Below, one piece after another: positions 8,816 to 16,959 of a stretch of DNA of 64,000 nucleotides (position 1 is its first letter; each line of letters opens with the position of its first letter). Origin of the DNA: CAVORB01 sp964395315 (GTDB lineage Bacteria > Pseudomonadota > Gammaproteobacteria > Chromatiales > Chromatiaceae); contig CAYNBI010000005.1 of NCBI GenBank assembly GCA_964395315.1, positions 1 to 64,000 on the forward strand, read 5' to 3'. Both the position numbers and the translations under genes were made by a program. Under the pieces are notes generated by a model. That model searched no databases. It was not told the DNA's origin and saw nothing but the letters and a program-made list of their open reading frames with translations.

Positions 8816-9568
8816 TCAGGCGGGGGATTTCTGCAGCAGCATCATGTAGTTGACACCGAGGAAACGGGTGTAGTGAAAGCTCCGGTCGAACGGGTTCACG
8901 CGCACGCCCGTGCGATGCAGCACCTCGAAGTCGGTCCCCAGACCCGCAGTGACCTCGCCTGGCTGGACCAGCTTTCGATAATGGTGGGTACCCTTGGGGA
9001 GCCAGCCGAGCACGTACTCGGCGCCGAATATGGCGATGATCAGCGCCGCCAGGGTTCGATTGATGGTCGCGACCACCATGACGCCGCCCGGCCTCACCAA
9101 GCGCCCACAATCGGCGAGGAACAGGGCGAGGTGATCCACATGCTCCACGACCTCCATGTTCAGCACCGCGTCGAAGGACTCTCCAGCGGTGGCCAGCTGT
9201 TCCGCGGTGGCGACCCGGTAGTCGGGATCGAGCCCAGACCATTCGGCATGGATCTGGGCGACCCGAATGTTCTTCCCGGTCACATCCGTGCCCGTCACCC
9301 GGGCCCCAAGCCGGGCCATGGATTCGCTGAGGATCCCGCCACCGCAGCCGATGTCCAGCACCCGGATCCCTTCCAGCGGGCGCTCGTCTGCCGCGGTGCG
9401 CCCGAACGCGGCACTCAGACGCTCCCGAAGGTATCCGACCCGGAAGGCATTCAAGCGATGCAACGGCCAGAATGGGCCTTGCTCGTCCCACCAGCGGTGC
9501 GCTAGCTTCTCGAAGTAGGCTACTTCCTCGGGATCGACGGTGGAGGGATGCGTTGGCTCGGCGCTCAT
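8816..9568 (-). CDS. ubiG: Ubiquinone biosynthesis O-methyltransferase UbiG
   Basis: 250 residues, the usual length. SAM-binding motif I is VLDIGCGGGILSESMARLG. The UbiG signatures FEKLAHRWWDEQGPFWPLHRLN (start), NMEVVEHVDH, VVATINRT and GTHHYRKLVQP are all present. UbiG performs both O-methylations of the ubiquinone ring, so the organism makes ubiquinone and respires aerobically or with nitrate. It is convergent with the metallopeptidase gene and stands alone on its strand. Confidence 0.97.
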   Translation of the reverse strand: MSAEPTHPSTVDPEEVAYFEKLAHRWWDEQGPFWPLHRLNAFRVGYLRERLSAAFGRTAADERPLEGIRVLDIGCGGGILSESMARLGARVTGTDVTGKNIRVAQIHAEWSGLDPDYRVATAEQLATAGESFDAVLNMEVVEHVDHLALFLADCGRLVRPGGVMVVATINRTLAALIIAIFGAEYVLGWLPKGTHHYRKLVQPGEVTAGLGTDFEVLHRTGVRVNPFDRSFHYTRFLGVNYMMLLQKSPA

Positions 9569-9817
9569 GGTGGTTTCGCTTGCTTTCTGGTTTGATCTGA
9601 GGTCGTGACGCGCCAGCCGATTTGCAACCTGACCCCCGCGGGCTGTCTGTTCTCATCGGCCAGCGCGGGGGCGATTCCCGGCGAGGCCGACCGACGTTGG
9701 TGTACGGGTCGGTCGCGCCGAGCGCGTGGGGTAGAATGCTGCCGTCGCAGGGCGGGCAAGGCCTCGGACGCCTCGGCCTGACGCCAGGAAAACACCAACA
9801 ACGCCTCGGGAGAGCCC

Positions 9818-10501
9818 ATGAAGAAGATCGCATACCTGCCGCTGTTCTTGTGCGTCTTCGCGGCGGTCGCCGACGAGACCGTAACCGTGTACCAGCTCAA
9901 CGGCACGATCCAATGTCTGGGGGGCAGTGGCGTACCCCCGGAGAAGGCCGCGGACCTGCTGCGCGCCCAAGGGGTCAAGGTCGAGGCGGTCGAGCAGCGC
10001 CGGCTGCCGTTGGCACTCGGCGACCATTGTGGCGCTCCCAGCGGGGAGGCCAACGTGATCACCGTGGCCGCCGCCGACTGGACCGCCTTCACGAACCAGA
10101 ACCCGGATGCGGGTGGCTACGGCGTATGGGTGTTCGACCAGAGCACGATCCAGGTCTACATGTACGACGGCACCCTGCAGTGCGGCCTGGGCCAAGAGAT
10201 TCCAATCGACGAGATGGCGAAGATGCTCACCGGCGCCGGTGTCACGGTGCTGGGAAGCCGCAAGGGCACGGATGGCCTGGTTCACATTCCCGTGTGCGGC
10301 GCATCCACGGGCAACATCAACGTATACAGCATCGAGCGCGACGCGCTTGCCGCCGCTCAGGAAATCGGCTTCCGGATGCTGGTCAGCCGGGAGATGACCC
10401 AGAGCATCAAACCCCCGCTCAAACGCAACATGGGCATCCAGGCACGGCCCCTGCCGAAGGAGCGCCTGCCCTCCCAAGAGCCTATCCCGCTGCTGTGGTG
10501 A
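9818..10501 (+). CDS. Secreted protein with an internal tandem duplication and paired cysteines
   Basis: 227 residues with a signal peptide (1-18, cleavage near AVADE). The mature protein is two copies of one unit. Copy 1 runs from about 22 to 93 (VTVYQLNGTIQC...) and copy 2 from about 111 to 184 (IQVYMYDGTLQC...). Each has a xxVYxxxGTxQC start and a CGA(P/S)xG segment. The cysteines are C33/C71 and C122/C160, 38 residues apart in both copies, which suggests one disulfide per unit. I recognise no named family. GGGAG precedes the ATG. It stands alone. Confidence 0.8.
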   Translation: MKKIAYLPLFLCVFAAVADETVTVYQLNGTIQCLGGSGVPPEKAADLLRAQGVKVEAVEQRRLPLALGDHCGAPSGEANVITVAAADWTAFTNQNPDAGGYGVWVFDQSTIQVYMYDGTLQCGLGQEIPIDEMAKMLTGAGVTVLGSRKGTDGLVHIPVCGASTGNINVYSIERDALAAAQEIGFRMLVSREMTQSIKPPLKRNMGIQARPLPKERLPSQEPIPLLW

Positions 10502-10567
10502 CCGGAGGCGGTCGGACGGGCGACAGGTCCCGCGGGCACGGGTGATTCGGCCAAGCCCGTCAGAGCG

Positions 10568-11695
10568 TCAGGCTCCCGCCCGCCCCGCCTCGGCCAGATA
10601 CGCCTTGGACTGCATCTCGGTCAGCCTGCTGAGTAGGCGCTCGTGGGCGAAGTCGTGCAGCCCCCCGGGGTAGAGTGCGTCGAGAGGGGCTGCGGCAGAC
10701 ATGACCAGCTTGACCCGGCGATCGTAGAACTCGTCCACCAGATGCAGGAAGCGGCGTGCCGCCGCATCCTCACCCGGGGTGAGAACGGGCACGCCGGAGA
10801 GCAGCACGGTGTGAAACTCACGCGCGATCTCGATGTAGTCGGCCGTTGCCCTCGGGCCGCCGCACAATACCCTGAAGTCGAACCACACGACATCGGTGCC
10901 TAGCCGCCGCACTGGAATCTCCCGCCCGTTGATCTCCAGTGCCATCAGGTGCTCGCCGTGGCCGCCCGTCAGGCGCTCGAAATAGTCCGCGAGAGCGGCG
11001 TCCGTCCCGCCGTCGGAGATCGTGAAATACACGCCGCCGGCCGTGAGCGCCTGCAATCGATAGTCCCGGCCACCGTCGAGCTCGAAAACGCGGGTGTGCC
11101 GATTGATCAGATCGATTGCCGGCAGGAACAGTTGGCGTTGTAGACCGCTGCGATAGAGCTCATCGGGGTGCGTGTTCGAGGTGGTCACCAAGGTGATCCC
11201 GCGTGCGAAGAAGGCCTTCAGCAGCCCGTACAGCAGCATGGCATCGGTGATGTCGGTGACGACGAACTCGTCCAGGCAAAGCACCCTCAGCTCGCGGCAG
11301 CGGCGATCCGCGAGAACTTCCAGCGGGTCTGGCTGGCGCGGCAAGCCGGCGAGCTCGTCGTGAACGCCACGCATGAAGTGATGGAAATGCACTCGCTGTT
11401 TGCCTGGGAACGGCAGCTCATCGACGAACCAGTCCATCAAGTAGGTCTTGCCCCGCCCGACGCCGCCCCAGAGGTAGAGTCCCCGTACCGGGGCTAGGGG
11501 CGGACGGAGGCGGCCTCTGACCCGCTTCAACAGCCCCTTGGGGGCACGAAAGGCTGGTCTGCCCTGCAACTCCAGGTGCAGCGCCGCGAGCAGCCGCCCG
11601 GCCTCGTCCTGGGCAGAGTCGTAGGGGACGAGCTTGCGCAGGGCTCCCGCCGTCAGGGCGTCCAGGCCCTCGGAATCGACGCCTTGGCTCGTCAC
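10568..11695 (-). CDS. zapE: Cell division protein ZapE (AFG1-like ATPase)
   Basis: 375 residues from the GTG at 11695 (AGGTC just upstream); another GTG at 11731 adds 12. It has the AFG1/ZapE layout: Walker A GGVGRGKTYLMDWF, the conserved HFHHFMRGVH, Walker B LRVLCLDEFVVTDITDAM and LVTTSNTHPDELYRSGLQR. ZapE is a Z-ring-associated ATPase that destabilises FtsZ polymers under stress and low oxygen in E. coli. It is alone on its strand, with the gene-poor region upstream. Confidence 0.93.
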   Translation of the reverse strand: MTSQGVDSEGLDALTAGALRKLVPYDSAQDEAGRLLAALHLELQGRPAFRAPKGLLKRVRGRLRPPLAPVRGLYLWGGVGRGKTYLMDWFVDELPFPGKQRVHFHHFMRGVHDELAGLPRQPDPLEVLADRRCRELRVLCLDEFVVTDITDAMLLYGLLKAFFARGITLVTTSNTHPDELYRSGLQRQLFLPAIDLINRHTRVFELDGGRDYRLQALTAGGVYFTISDGGTDAALADYFERLTGGHGEHLMALEINGREIPVRRLGTDVVWFDFRVLCGGPRATADYIEIAREFHTVLLSGVPVLTPGEDAAARRFLHLVDEFYDRRVKLVMSAAAPLDALYPGGLHDFAHERLLSRLTEMQSKAYLAEAGRAGA

Positions 11696-12249
11696 CGCGA
11701 CCTGGCCTCGCCCGAGGAGCGCGAATTGCACGGAATTGAAGCTACTACCTCACGGGTGTGGGCCGGGTGCCGCCCCCACGCTGCACCCCCGAATCCGGAC
11801 GGCATCGGGACAGGCAATCCAGTGGCCGGTGGGTCAGGGCTCTCGCACGACAGGGGCATTTTGCGTCACAGGGTTCACGGGGCTCGCAAGAAAGCGGATG
11901 CTTACATTGTCGACTGGAGAAAGCCCGATGGAAAGATGCGCTGATGAAACCGGGTGACGGCGTCCGGCAGTTCGAAACCGACAGAAGGCCTCGGGGGGCA
12001 GATTGGGTTCAGGACCGGGAAGGGAACGCGGGAAGTCATGGCGAGAGAACCGATTCCGGCCACCCCGTATCACCGGGGTGGCCGGCAATGTCCCTCGCTT
12101 CGAAGGCAGAAGGCCGGGCGGGTTTCTTGCGTGTCCGCCCTTGCCGCGCGGCGCCTTGCTCGTAGCGCGCCGGTTCTTTTCTTACATCGGGGCCATGTCA
12201 AACAAAGGTTGCCGAGTCCGTCAGTCAGAATGACCGATAAGAGGCGCAA
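11696..12249. other. Gene-poor stretch of about 550 bases
   Basis: No frame here has a start, codon pattern or family similarity I trust. The visible structure is a perfect hairpin at 12056-12085. The stretch separates zapE from the accessory patch containing the pilin and repeat-protein genes. Confidence 0.5.
12056..12085. repeat. Perfect 12-bp inverted repeat (hairpin)
   Basis: Arms CCGGCCACCCCG (12056-12067) and CGGGGTGGCCGG (12074-12085) with a 6-base TATCAC loop. There is no T-tract on either side, so it is not a standard intrinsic terminator. It lies alone in a gene-free region and could be a REP-like element or a transcript-end structure. Confidence 0.7.
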
Positions 12250-12624
12250 TCAAGGTACCGAGCCTGCCGCGGGCGTCCAGGCCGGCGAGGGCAGTGGGCG
12301 CCTTTCCCGACTGCGCTTGCCGATCTTGCGGCCAATCCGGGAACGGCGACGGCAAGTCCCGGTCTCCTGATCCGCGCTCGGGCTTGTTCGCGCCAGCGCT
12401 TCCTTTGCAGACGCAGCCCCCGGGAGCAGGCTGACCAGGAAAGTCACTGCAAGCAGAGCCATTGAGAAGAGCACGGAAACAATCGCCAACGCGGAAAGCA
12501 GCGCCGGCAGCACGCCAGGGGTTCCGAGCGGGGCTGTCTGCACCACGATCTCGACCAGGATTCCCCCGCCGAGGAGCATGGCAGACGTGAGAACCAGGCC
12601 TCCCATCCGTTTGCATGTAAGCAT
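12250..12624 (-). CDS. Small membrane protein of unknown function
   Basis: 124 residues from the ATG at 12624, which has GGAGA at a good distance. There are two clear hydrophobic segments (about 8-24, LVLTSAMLLGGGILVEIVV, and about 34-62, ALLSALAIVSVLFSMALLAVTFLVSLL) and then a strongly basic, Arg/Lys-rich cytoplasmic-looking tail. I recognise no family. The low-complexity tail over GC-rich DNA makes the exact C-terminus less certain. It lies downstream of the pilin-like gene on the same strand. Confidence 0.5.
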   Translation of the reverse strand: MLTCKRMGGLVLTSAMLLGGGILVEIVVQTAPLGTPGVLPALLSALAIVSVLFSMALLAVTFLVSLLPGAASAKEALARTSPSADQETGTCRRRSRIGRKIGKRSRERRPLPSPAWTPAAGSVP

Positions 12625-12859
12625 TCTCGATCTCCGACTGCGCAACTGACTTGTTGAACGGATCCTGGGCTGCCTGGGCGGTAGAAGCCGGTCAAGCTTC
12701 CGGACCACCCGCCTTCCTCACTCGGGCCTTGCGGCAGACGCACAAACCAGGTCCCTTTCTATCCACGGTCCCTGCCCCAGGGCCGCCCAAACCGCGCGGG
12801 AGGATTCGATTTTTCTCGATGGCTGCGCGCGGCTTCCAGGGGCAGGGCCGAATCCAATC

Positions 12860-13348
12860 TCAGTAGACCAACATCGAGCCGTCCCGGAGATACATCAGGT
12901 AGGCGTAGTTGCCGTTGAGCTCCACGTTGTTCGCGGTCGACTGCTGAACCCTGATGATGTCGGCGGCATCGTTGACTTCCAGGTTCCTGTCCTGATCCGT
13001 GAACACGATCCAACCCGAACCCCAGTCCAGGTCGCCGGAGCAGGTCGCGCCGTCGGAGCTGCTGCACATGGTCACCGGGGTTCCCCGCTTGACCGCCTCC
13101 GACCGGGCCAGGTTGAGCTGGGTGACGACATCGTTGGTGGTCGTCGTCATGCGCGTTTCTGCGATCAAGAGCCCGAACCCCGGGACCGCGACGGCCAGCA
13201 CGATGACGACGACGGCCAGGGTGACCAGCACCTCGACCAGCGTGAATCCGTTCTCCCTCATACGCCTAGGAACGTCGTGTCGGACTGTCCGGACCGAGCC
13301 CAGGGTCAGGCCTGGCGTCTGTTCGGATTGGCTTTTCTTGCTGAACAT
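12860..13348 (-). CDS. GspH/FimT-family type IV pilin-like protein, C-terminally truncated
   Basis: The class III prepilin signal is plain: MRENG^FTLVEVLVTLAVVV, with Glu at +5 and a hydrophobic N-helix. It is followed by the GspH/FimT pattern NLARSEAVKRG, VTMCSSSDGATC, GSGWIVFTDQDRN. The protein then stops at YLMYLRDGSMLVY, just before the final part that members normally have (xxLCDxRG, then GRV, then Cys). The ATG at 13348 has GGAGA upstream but gives a 34-residue leader; the internal ATG at 13261 gives a standard 5-residue leader. The missing tail appears to be at the end of the upstream gene. Confidence 0.82.
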   Translation of the reverse strand: MFSKKSQSEQTPGLTLGSVRTVRHDVPRRMRENGFTLVEVLVTLAVVVIVLAVAVPGFGLLIAETRMTTTTNDVVTQLNLARSEAVKRGTPVTMCSSSDGATCSGDLDWGSGWIVFTDQDRNLEVNDAADIIRVQQSTANNVELNGNYAYLMYLRDGSMLVY

Positions 13349-13419
13349 TTCGATCGGTCTCCAGTCCAGGTTTGGGTTGGCGGCCCCGGGGCGTCACGCG
13401 CCAGGGCCGATTCCGGTGA

Positions 13420-14307
13420 TCACTCGCAGCCGAACTTCGAGCTCGAGACCCTGCCGACTGGGCTCGCGTCGACAGCGCGGCCGATTTCGCCCGTGCGGTT
13501 GTCACAGAGGACGAAGAGCACGCTGTCAGGCAGGCCCGGCGCGCCGACGCCAACGCCGCCGGGTCCACCGCTCGTGCCTTCGTCGCCGCCACCGCCCGTG
13601 ACGCCGTCGAAGCCACTGGAGTCGCCGTTGCCGTCGTCGCCGCTACCGTCGTCGTCCGAGCCACCGTTTCCGTTGCCGTTGCCGTCGCCGTTGTGGTTCC
13701 CGTTGTCGCCGGAGCCACCGTTTCCATTGCCGTTGTGGTTTCCGTTGTCGCCGGAGTCGCCGGAGTCGCCGGAGTCGCCGGAGTCGCCGGAGTCGCNNNN
13801 NNNNNNNNNNNNNNNNNNNNNNNNNNNNNNNNNNNNNNNNNNNNNNNNNNNNNNNNNNNNNNNNNNNNNNNNNNNNNNNNNNNNNNNNNNNNNNNNGGAA
13901 TCGCCGGAATCGCCGGAATCGCCGGAATCGCCGGAATCGCCGGAATCGCCGGAATCGCCGTCATCGTCGGAGCCGCCCTCGTTCCCGGAGTCTTCATCAT
14001 CGTCATCGTCGGCACCCGCCAGCGCCCGACACCGGTCCTCTGCCGCGTCTTGGCCGGCCTTGCCCAGGTCGCACCCCATCACGACGTCGTCGTGATGATC
14101 GATGTGCGTATCGAGCGCGTTCACGCTGATGGTGATGGCGTGTGCGTTTTCCGGATTGCCGGGGGGGATATGGCAGATCGTGATTTTCTTGTCGCAACTG
14201 TGCCAGCCCTCTCTGTAAGGGGCATCGCCCTTGTCGTTTCCTGCCTGAGCCGGCACCGCAGCAAGGCCGAAGAGGATCGCAAAGAGGATGCTTGGGATGG
14301 TCTTCAC
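13420..14307 (-). CDS. Secreted Asp-Ser-Gly repeat protein with a FimT-like C-terminal tail (contains assembly gap)
   Basis: The GTG start at 14307 has CAGGAG 6 bases upstream and gives a clean signal peptide (about 1-22, cleaved near AQAG). The mature N-terminus has the CHIPPGNPENAH motif, found in many secreted bacterial proteins, plus several cysteines. Then comes an acidic DSG-repeat region, broken by 100 N, followed by Gly/Asn-rich sequence. The last 36 residues (SVLFVLCDNRTGEIGRAVD, then SPVGRV, then a final FGCE) match the C-terminal end of GspH/FimT pilins, not a repeat protein. The true length is unknown because of the gap. Confidence 0.72.
   Translation of the reverse strand: MKTIPSILFAILFGLAAVPAQAGNDKGDAPYREGWHSCDKKITICHIPPGNPENAHAITISVNALDTHIDHHDDVVMGCDLGKAGQDAAEDRCRALAGADDDDDEDSGNEGGSDDDGDSGDSGDSGDSGDSGDSGDSXXXXXXXXXXXXXXXXXXXXXXXXXXXXXXXXXXDSGDSGDSGDSGDSGDNGNHNGNGNGGSGDNGNHNGDGNGNGNGGSDDDGSGDDGNGDSSGFDGVTGGGGDEGTSGGPGGVGVGAPGLPDSVLFVLCDNRTGEIGRAVDASPVGRVSSSKFGCE
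13747..13959. repeat. 9-bp tandem repeat array encoding Asp-Ser-Gly, interrupted by the gap
   Basis: On the left of the gap the plus-strand unit is GCCGGAGTC (13747-13796, about 5.5 copies, Asp codon GAC on the coding strand). On the right it is GGAATCGCC (13897-13959, 7 copies, Asp codon GAT). Both encode Asp-Ser-Gly. Arrays are almost perfect within each side, which explains the assembly break. Confidence 0.9.
13797..13896. other. Assembly gap of exactly 100 N
   Basis: A run of 100 N is the conventional placeholder for a scaffold gap of unknown size. The reading frame across it is therefore not known. The two flanks carry related but not identical repeat units. Confidence 0.98.
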
Positions 14308-14597
14308 TGTCGTACTCCTGATGTATTGATATCCAACCAGCGGCATGAGGCGCACCCGGCGCATCCGGCCTTGGCAGTAATACTGGATGCCGCGGCGCGT
14401 TCCATTCGTGAACGCGCTCACAGGAAGCCGGGCGCCGAGGCGGCCGGGACCGTGCGCCGCGCGTTTCTGTGAAGGTGCTCACACGGCCTCGAGGCGGACG
14501 GCCGCTCTGGCCCCGGCGAGGTCGTGCGCGGCGGGCGTTTGCAGTAGACTTTTCTCACCGCGCCCGGAGCGGGCTATACGAGAAACAGAGAAGAACC

Positions 14598-15167
14598 ATG
14601 GCGGGGGCAAAATTCGATATCCAGTTCGCCGGGGAGCTCCTGCAGGGAGCCGATCCGGACGTCGCGCGCGCGCGCCTGCGCAAGCTGTTCAATCTCTCGG
14701 ATGAGGCCGCGGCACGCTTGTTCGACGGCAGTCCGATCGTCATCAAGCGCGGGGTGGACACCGCGACCGCATCGCGTTTCCGGGAGGTCTTCCGCGACGC
14801 CGGGGCCTTGGTGCGCATCGTCCCCCTGGACATCCAGGATGAAGCGCCCTGGTCCGCGCAGGCCGTGACTCCCCCCTCCGAGCCGCCAGCAGAGGCCGTG
14901 CCACGCAAAGAGCCTTACGGGGTGTCGGCGGGCCTGTCCCTGGCGCCCGAGGGTCAGTCACTGCCGCTGGAGGCGGATCGCACCTCCGATCCCGGGAAGA
15001 TCGACACCAGCCATCTGTCCCTCGTCTCGGGCGACAACTGGTCGTTCGAGGATTGCGAGCCGCCACCGCCCGCGATCGGGTTCCCGGACACCAGCCATTT
15101 GTCTCTCGTCGAGCCCGAGGAGACTGAGGACGAGGACGACGAGACCGGACGCGGGCGCGATTATTGA
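14598..15167 (+). CDS. Conserved hypothetical protein with two DTSHLSLV motifs
   Basis: 189 residues, soluble and acidic. Residues 4-75 form a compact domain (FDIQFAGELLQGADPDVARARL, then LFDGSPIVIKRGVDTATASRF, then FRDAGA) that recurs at the N-terminus of many gammaproteobacterial membrane and hypothetical proteins. The rest is low complexity but holds two copies of DTSHLSLV (136-143 and 164-171), spaced 28 residues apart, and an acidic tail. Function unknown. The start is the ATG at 14598. It lies 22 bases ahead of the FAD oxidoreductase gene and probably shares its transcript. Confidence 0.75.
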   Translation: MAGAKFDIQFAGELLQGADPDVARARLRKLFNLSDEAAARLFDGSPIVIKRGVDTATASRFREVFRDAGALVRIVPLDIQDEAPWSAQAVTPPSEPPAEAVPRKEPYGVSAGLSLAPEGQSLPLEADRTSDPGKIDTSHLSLVSGDNWSFEDCEPPPPAIGFPDTSHLSLVEPEETEDEDDETGRGRDY

Positions 15168-15189
15168 GCTCCGGGAAGCGGTGCCGAGC

Positions 15190-16389
15190 ATGAGAGAGCA
15201 AGTCGATCACGTCGTCGTCGGTGCCGGTATCAGCGGTCTCGGCCTGGCCCATCGCGCGGCTCGCAAGGGGGTGGACACCCTAGTCATCGAGCGCAGCGAG
15301 CGGGTGGGCGGCTGCATGAACAGCCGCACCTTCACCGGCTGCGGAGAATTCTGGACCGAGGCCGGCAGCCACACCTGCTTCAACAGCTACGGCCACCTCC
15401 TGGACATCCTCGGCGATCTCGACCAGATGGGCCGCCTTGTGCCCAAGGCGAAGCTCCGCTACTCCCTGTGGCACCGGGGTGGACGGCACTCCATCCTCTC
15501 TGCCCTGCATCCGCTGGAGATGGCCCTCTCGCTGCCGCGGCTGTTCACCGGCACCAAGCAGGGCAGGGGTGTGGCCGACTACTACGGCGCGGGCCTCGGG
15601 CGCAGGAACTACCGCGATCTCTTCGGCCCCGCGTTCCGAGCCGTCATCTGTCAGGACGCGGACGACTTTCCCGCCGAGCTGCTGTTCCGCCGCAAACCGC
15701 GGCGCAAGGAGGTGATGCGCAGCTTCACGCTGCCCGGCGGTCTCTCGGACATTCCCGACGCCATCGCTGCGCAACCCGGCCTGGCGGTCCGCACGGGTCA
15801 GGACATCGCGGCCGTGCATCGGGATGGCGACGGCTTCCGCCTAGAGCTCAGGGGCGGAGCCGAGATCGCCTGCCGCTCCCTGAGCCTCGCGGTGCCTCCT
15901 GACGCGACGGCCGGCCTGTTGCCTGCGGACATGCAGACGCTGCGCGCTGGCATCTCCGGCATCGGGATCTCACAGGTTGAGTCGGTGGCGGTCTGCGTGC
16001 CGGCGGCGGAAATGGATCACCTGCCACCCTTGGCCGGTCTGATCGCGGTGGACGACGCCTTCCACTCCATGGTGTCCCGAGACTATTTGCCCGATCAGGA
16101 CTACCGGGGATTCACCTTCCATTTCCGCCCGGATGTTCTGGCGCCGGACGCGCAGCTGGAGCACATCGGCCGCGTGCTTGGCATCACGCCGGACCGCATT
16201 GCGGGCGTCGAGCGGGTCGACAATCGCCTGCCCGCGCTGCGTGTCGGCCATCAGGTTCTGGTCCAGCGCATCGACGCCGAGCTTGCCGGCGGCCGGCTCG
16301 CCCTCACCGGAAACTGGTTCTACGGCGTGTCCGTCGAGGACTGCCTGTCCCGCAGCCACCAGGAGGCGATGCGCCTCTTCGGCCCCTGA
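15190..16389 (+). CDS. FAD-dependent amine oxidase / protoporphyrinogen oxidase-like protein
   Basis: 399 residues. The N-terminus is a Rossmann FAD site (HVVVGAGISGLGLAHRAARKG, then VIERSERVGG with the second Gly-Gly of the amine-oxidase family). The C-terminus has the matching FAD-contact GNWFYGVSVEDCLSRS. The family oxidises amines or porphyrinogens; the overall shape is like HemG/HemY-type protoporphyrinogen oxidases, but the substrate is an inference. The ATG at 15190 is preferred over the GTG at 15181. It is followed 26 bases later by creA. Confidence 0.82.
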   Translation: MREQVDHVVVGAGISGLGLAHRAARKGVDTLVIERSERVGGCMNSRTFTGCGEFWTEAGSHTCFNSYGHLLDILGDLDQMGRLVPKAKLRYSLWHRGGRHSILSALHPLEMALSLPRLFTGTKQGRGVADYYGAGLGRRNYRDLFGPAFRAVICQDADDFPAELLFRRKPRRKEVMRSFTLPGGLSDIPDAIAAQPGLAVRTGQDIAAVHRDGDGFRLELRGGAEIACRSLSLAVPPDATAGLLPADMQTLRAGISGIGISQVESVAVCVPAAEMDHLPPLAGLIAVDDAFHSMVSRDYLPDQDYRGFTFHFRPDVLAPDAQLEHIGRVLGITPDRIAGVERVDNRLPALRVGHQVLVQRIDAELAGGRLALTGNWFYGVSVEDCLSRSHQEAMRLFGP

Positions 16390-16415
16390 CCGAACTCGGG
16401 AGAAAGAGACCGGCC

Positions 16416-16922
16416 ATGCCCATCATCGTCCTTGCACTAACCATTGCTCTGTGCTGTCTTCCGCTCGGTCTCGCCGGCGAGGAGATCGGCGAGGTGAGCA
16501 CCAAGTTCAAATGGCTCGGCCCCAACGACAAGATCGTGATCGAGGTGTTCGAGGACGAGGAGGTCCCCGGCGTCGCCTGCTACCTGAGCCGGGCGAAGAC
16601 CGGGGGCATCAGCGGCGCGGTGGGCGTGGCGGAGGACACCTCGGACGCCTCCATCGCCTGCCGCCAGATCGGCCCTGTGCGTCTTACCGACAAGATCCGG
16701 GAGGGCAAGGCCGACGGTGACGAGGTGTTCAAGAAGCGCACCTCGCTCGTCTTCAAGTCCCTGCAGGTGGTGCGCTTCTACGACGCGCGTCGCAACGTAC
16801 TGGTCTACCTCAGCTACAGCGACCGCATCATCGAGGGCTCTCCCAAGAACAGTATCTCGGTGGTACCCATCATGCCCTGGCCCGGACAGGCGCCGGCGGA
16901 GCCGGGAAAGCCCGAGCGCTGA
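16416..16922 (+). CDS. creA: CreA family periplasmic protein
   Basis: 168 residues with an N-terminal signal peptide ending near GLAGE. The CreA signature is unmistakable: FKWLGPNDKIVIEVFEDEEVPGVACYLSRAKTGGISG, then AEDTSDASIACRQIGPV. CreA is a conserved exported protein of unknown biochemical role, named from the E. coli creABCD locus. It is in a co-directional run with the FAD enzyme upstream and the 2OG-oxygenase-like gene downstream. GGAGA lies upstream of the ATG. Confidence 0.92.
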   Translation: MPIIVLALTIALCCLPLGLAGEEIGEVSTKFKWLGPNDKIVIEVFEDEEVPGVACYLSRAKTGGISGAVGVAEDTSDASIACRQIGPVRLTDKIREGKADGDEVFKKRTSLVFKSLQVVRFYDARRNVLVYLSYSDRIIEGSPKNSISVVPIMPWPGQAPAEPGKPER

Positions 16923-16959
16923 CCGGGACGAGAGCAACCGGGCGCCGAGGACGACGGGC

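Noticed and set aside
13266..14095. Proline/Ser or Ala/Pro repeat proteins in other frames over the DSG array
   Set aside because: They are other-frame readings of the same 9-bp repeat; only the minus frame with signal peptide and cysteines makes sense.
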